Program-made: the position numbers and the translations under genes | Notes under the pieces: model-generated | Told to the model about the DNA's origin: nothing | Seen by the model: only the letters and a program-made list of their open reading frames with translations | Database searches by the model: none | NCBI GenBank assembly: GCA_002350845.1 | Contig: DEFL01000062.1 | Location: forward strand, 2,665 to 66,664 | Source: Christensenella sp. UBA2853 | GTDB taxonomy: Bacteria; Bacillota; Clostridia; Christensenellales; Aristaeellaceae | Direction: 5' to 3' | DNA length: 64,000 bases | Shown here: positions 62,313 to 64,000 of the stretch, in pieces | Position numbering within the stretch: position 1 is the stretch's first letter | How the letters are laid out: the number at the start of each line of letters is the position of its first letter

Positions 62313-64000
62313 CTATTTCCCTCCTTGTTTGTCAAAGGTCGGACGGAGAAAGGGTTTCCCGTCCTTGTAATCCAGGTGCAGTGTTGCCTCATAACGGATA
62401 TGCGACTTGGCTGACAGCAGCCCGGTCTTATGAACAGAGCCCTTTTCCACCAGTGCCTTTACATCACTGGAGGTCAGCGGATGCTCCGCGCCGGTCAGAA
62501 TGCCGCCTGTCTTCCAGAGCGCAAAGCCGCAGATCCGGTTTTCACACATAAAGCCCTTGGGCCGGTCCGTAATGGCTGCGCCGCACTTCGGGCATTTGCA
62601 GATCACCTGTCGCATGGGCTGGAAGAGCTGATCCGCGTTCTCTGCACGAGTGGTATCCCTGGTCAGATCACGGACAAAGGCGCAGACATCCTCCATAAAG
62701 GCTTCCGGCTTTTCTTCGCCCTTTTCAATCCGTTTCAGGCGCTGCTCCCACTCAGCTGTCAGCTGAGCAGACATCAGCTTTTCCGGGAGCACAGACGCCA
62801 GGGCTTTTCCCTTGGCTGTCGGTGTCAGGATTCGCTTTCTCCGGTCACCGGTGCGCTCAACCAGCTTGGTTTCCAGCAGCTTTTCGAGGATCGCGGCACG
62901 GGTAGCAGGTGTACCGATGCCCTTGTGCTCCGCGTCATCGGGCATATCGTCAGCGCCGGCTGTCTCCATGGCGTGCAGAATGGTGTCCTCGGTATGATGC
63001 GCAGGCGGGGTCGTCTTGCCTTCAGCCAGCTCAGCCCGGGGCAGTGCGATTTCATCGCCCTCCTTCAGGTCATCCGGAAGCGAAGCCGTTTTCTCATCGT
63101 CCTCTTCCGGAGCCCGACCGCCGATGCTTCCGCGGAAGGCCTGCCAGATCCGCTGCCAGCCCATCTGCAGGATTTTCTTTCCCTTGAGCTTGAACTCACG
63201 CCCTGCACAGGCGACAGTAACGGTTGTTTCGTCAACCACAAACGGCTCATCCATGGCGCAGAGGAGCCGTGTGCTGACCAGCGTCAGCAGATCCCGCACG
63301 CCAGTGGCCAGTGAATTGATCACCTGTTCCTGACCCGGCATGGAATCCGTAGGGATAATGGCATGGTGATCGCTTACCTTTTTGTCATTCACCACGGTCT
63401 CCGCGTGACCGCCCAGCTCCAGTCCGGCAGCGAAAGGAAGCGTGCCGCTGACCCGGGAGGCCAGCTCCGGCATTTTCTCTTTCATGTCATGGGTCAGGAA
63501 CCGGCTGTCTGTTCGAGGATAGGTCAGCAGTTTTTTCTCATAGAGAGCCTGCGCGTATTCCAGCGTCTGCTGGGCGGTATAGCCGAAAATGCGGTTGGCA
63601 TCTCTCTGGAGCGTAGTCAGGTCATAGAGCAGCGGAGGATTCTCTTTCTTTTCCTTGTGCTCAACCTGCCTGACCACAGCGCTGTCCCTGTTGCAGGCCT
63701 CCGTCAGGCTGCGGGCCTCGCTCAGATCATGAATGCGCTCGGAATGCCCGATCAGGCCGTTGCCCAGATCCAGCTTGACAGTGTAGAAGGTCTCCGGCTC
63801 AAAATGCTCGATGGCGTCCTCACGCTCACTGAGCATTGCCAGGGTCGGCGTCATGACCCGCCCGATGGGCAGCGTAGACCCATACAGGAGCGAATACAGC
63901 CGTGTGGCGTTCATCCCGATGAGCCAGTCAGCCTGTGCCCGGCACAGGGCTGCCTGATAGAGATTGTCATAGGCGGACTGGTTCTTCATAACATGGATGC
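62313..64000 (-). CDS. topB: DNA topoisomerase III (partial, 5' end outside window)
   Basis: At least 562 residues of a type IA topoisomerase. GMNATRLYSLLYGSTLPIGRVMTPTLAML holds the active-site region; TYPRTDSRFLTHDMKE carries the catalytic Tyr. GIGTPATRAAILEKLLE and a C-terminal zinc ribbon (CKCPKCGAAITDRPKGFMCENRICGFALW) follow. The N-terminal TOPRIM domain, about 150 residues, must lie beyond 64000; the frame is open to the edge, so the ATG at 63989 is internal. ICE-borne copies relax or decatenate DNA during transfer. The reading frame abuts the SH3-like gene. Confidence 0.93.
   Translation of the reverse strand, partial: IHVMKNQSAYDNLYQAALCRAQADWLIGMNATRLYSLLYGSTLPIGRVMTPTLAMLSEREDAIEHFEPETFYTVKLDLGNGLIGHSERIHDLSEARSLTEACNRDSAVVRQVEHKEKKENPPLLYDLTTLQRDANRIFGYTAQQTLEYAQALYEKKLLTYPRTDSRFLTHDMKEKMPELASRVSGTLPFAAGLELGGHAETVVNDKKVSDHHAIIPTDSMPGQEQVINSLATGVRDLLTLVSTRLLCAMDEPFVVDETTVTVACAGREFKLKGKKILQMGWQRIWQAFRGSIGGRAPEEDDEKTASLPDDLKEGDEIALPRAELAEGKTTPPAHHTEDTILHAMETAGADDMPDDAEHKGIGTPATRAAILEKLLETKLVERTGDRRKRILTPTAKGKALASVLPEKLMSAQLTAEWEQRLKRIEKGEEKPEAFMEDVCAFVRDLTRDTTRAENADQLFQPMRQVICKCPKCGAAITDRPKGFMCENRICGFALWKTGGILTGAEHPLTSSDVKALVEKGSVHKTGLLSAKSHIRYEATLHLDYKDGKPFLRPTFDKQGGK

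Larger units (their letters stand above)
47160..64000 (-). mobile_element. DNA-processing module of a Tn1549/CTn-type integrative conjugative element (continues right)
   Basis: Thirteen leftward genes in the order topoisomerase III, SH3-like, YodL, ICE protein, XRE, Cys-rich VLP, TTRAP, ArdC-like/methyltransferase/helicase, CHC2-DUF3849, DUF3846, MobC, CD1845, relaxase, ending at a strong terminator. This is the usual order downstream of the type IV secretion genes in clostridial ICEs. The secretion genes, if present, lie beyond 64000. The integrase and left attachment site are not visible. Confidence 0.85.

Overview
The window looks like an assembled stretch of a Gram-positive gut or rumen Clostridia chromosome (Bacillota; exact lineage not determinable here). 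Signs are strong AGGAGG-type ribosome sites with some GTG/TTG starts, DUF1836, DegV, Mbeg1-like, LacI and Lpl/Ytc-type transport families, and a Tn1549/CTn-type integrative conjugative element (ICE). Gene-dense segments alternate with scars where truncated genes abut.

Region 1 (1-4.1 kb) is debris plus a few intact genes: the end of a prophage tail-assembly chaperone pair cut by the window edge, a frameshifted gene, a DUF1836 regulator divergent from a GDSL/SGNH hydrolase, and a glycosyltransferase that has lost its N-terminus.

Region 2 (4.1-22.7 kb) is a coherent lipid-themed locus: oleate hydratase, acyl carrier protein, acyl-AMP/CoA ligase, TetR, a radical SAM enzyme, an exported coiled-coil protein and an MMPL/RND transporter read leftward. 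A second TetR is divergent. Then come an ABC1/UbiB-like kinase with a small phasin-like partner, a small alarmone synthetase, a second paralogous radical SAM enzyme overlapping its own S-adenosylmethionine synthetase gene, a DegV fatty-acid-binding protein and an Mbeg1/DUF2974 hydrolase. The set suggests handling of exogenous or stress-related fatty acids and remodelling of lipids by SAM chemistry.

Region 3 (22.7-27.8 kb) is a recombination scar: a permease fragment fused out of frame to a NADAR fragment, the 3' part of a tRNA (probable att site), many hairpins, an ECF sigma factor with a repeat protein, a candidate small RNA, a truncated tyrosine recombinase and the start of a DUF1016 gene.

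Region 4 (27.8-37.8 kb) is GC-rich: MATE exporter, sugar-type solute-binding protein, metallo-beta-lactamase-fold hydrolase, two permeases, a type B carboxylesterase, a divergent LacI regulator and a P1/DmpA peptidase. No ATPase subunit is present. Regulatory half-sites of the form TTTGCA lie at both promoters.

Region 5 (38.4-47 kb) holds an OmpR-type two-component system with two exported proteins, with 11-bp-period direct repeats upstream of both the regulator and its likely target. It also has a 42-bp tandem repeat resembling the end of a transposable element that truncates a neighbouring gene, and a lipoprotein/exported-protein pair.

Region 6 (47.2-64 kb, all leftward, running off the right edge) is the DNA-processing module of the ICE: topoisomerase III, a secreted SH3-like protein, YodL-domain protein, XRE regulator, Cys-rich VLP protein, TTRAP-family protein, a 2398-residue ArdC-like/methyltransferase/SNF2-helicase protein, a CHC2-DUF3849 fusion, DUF3846, MobC-like, CD1845-family and MOBP relaxase genes, ending at a strong terminator. 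Six of these proteins, including the relaxase, end in the same tripeptide, [M/P/Q]-Glu-Arg-COOH after a basic stretch. This is the most unusual feature of the window and a candidate shared secretion or targeting signal.
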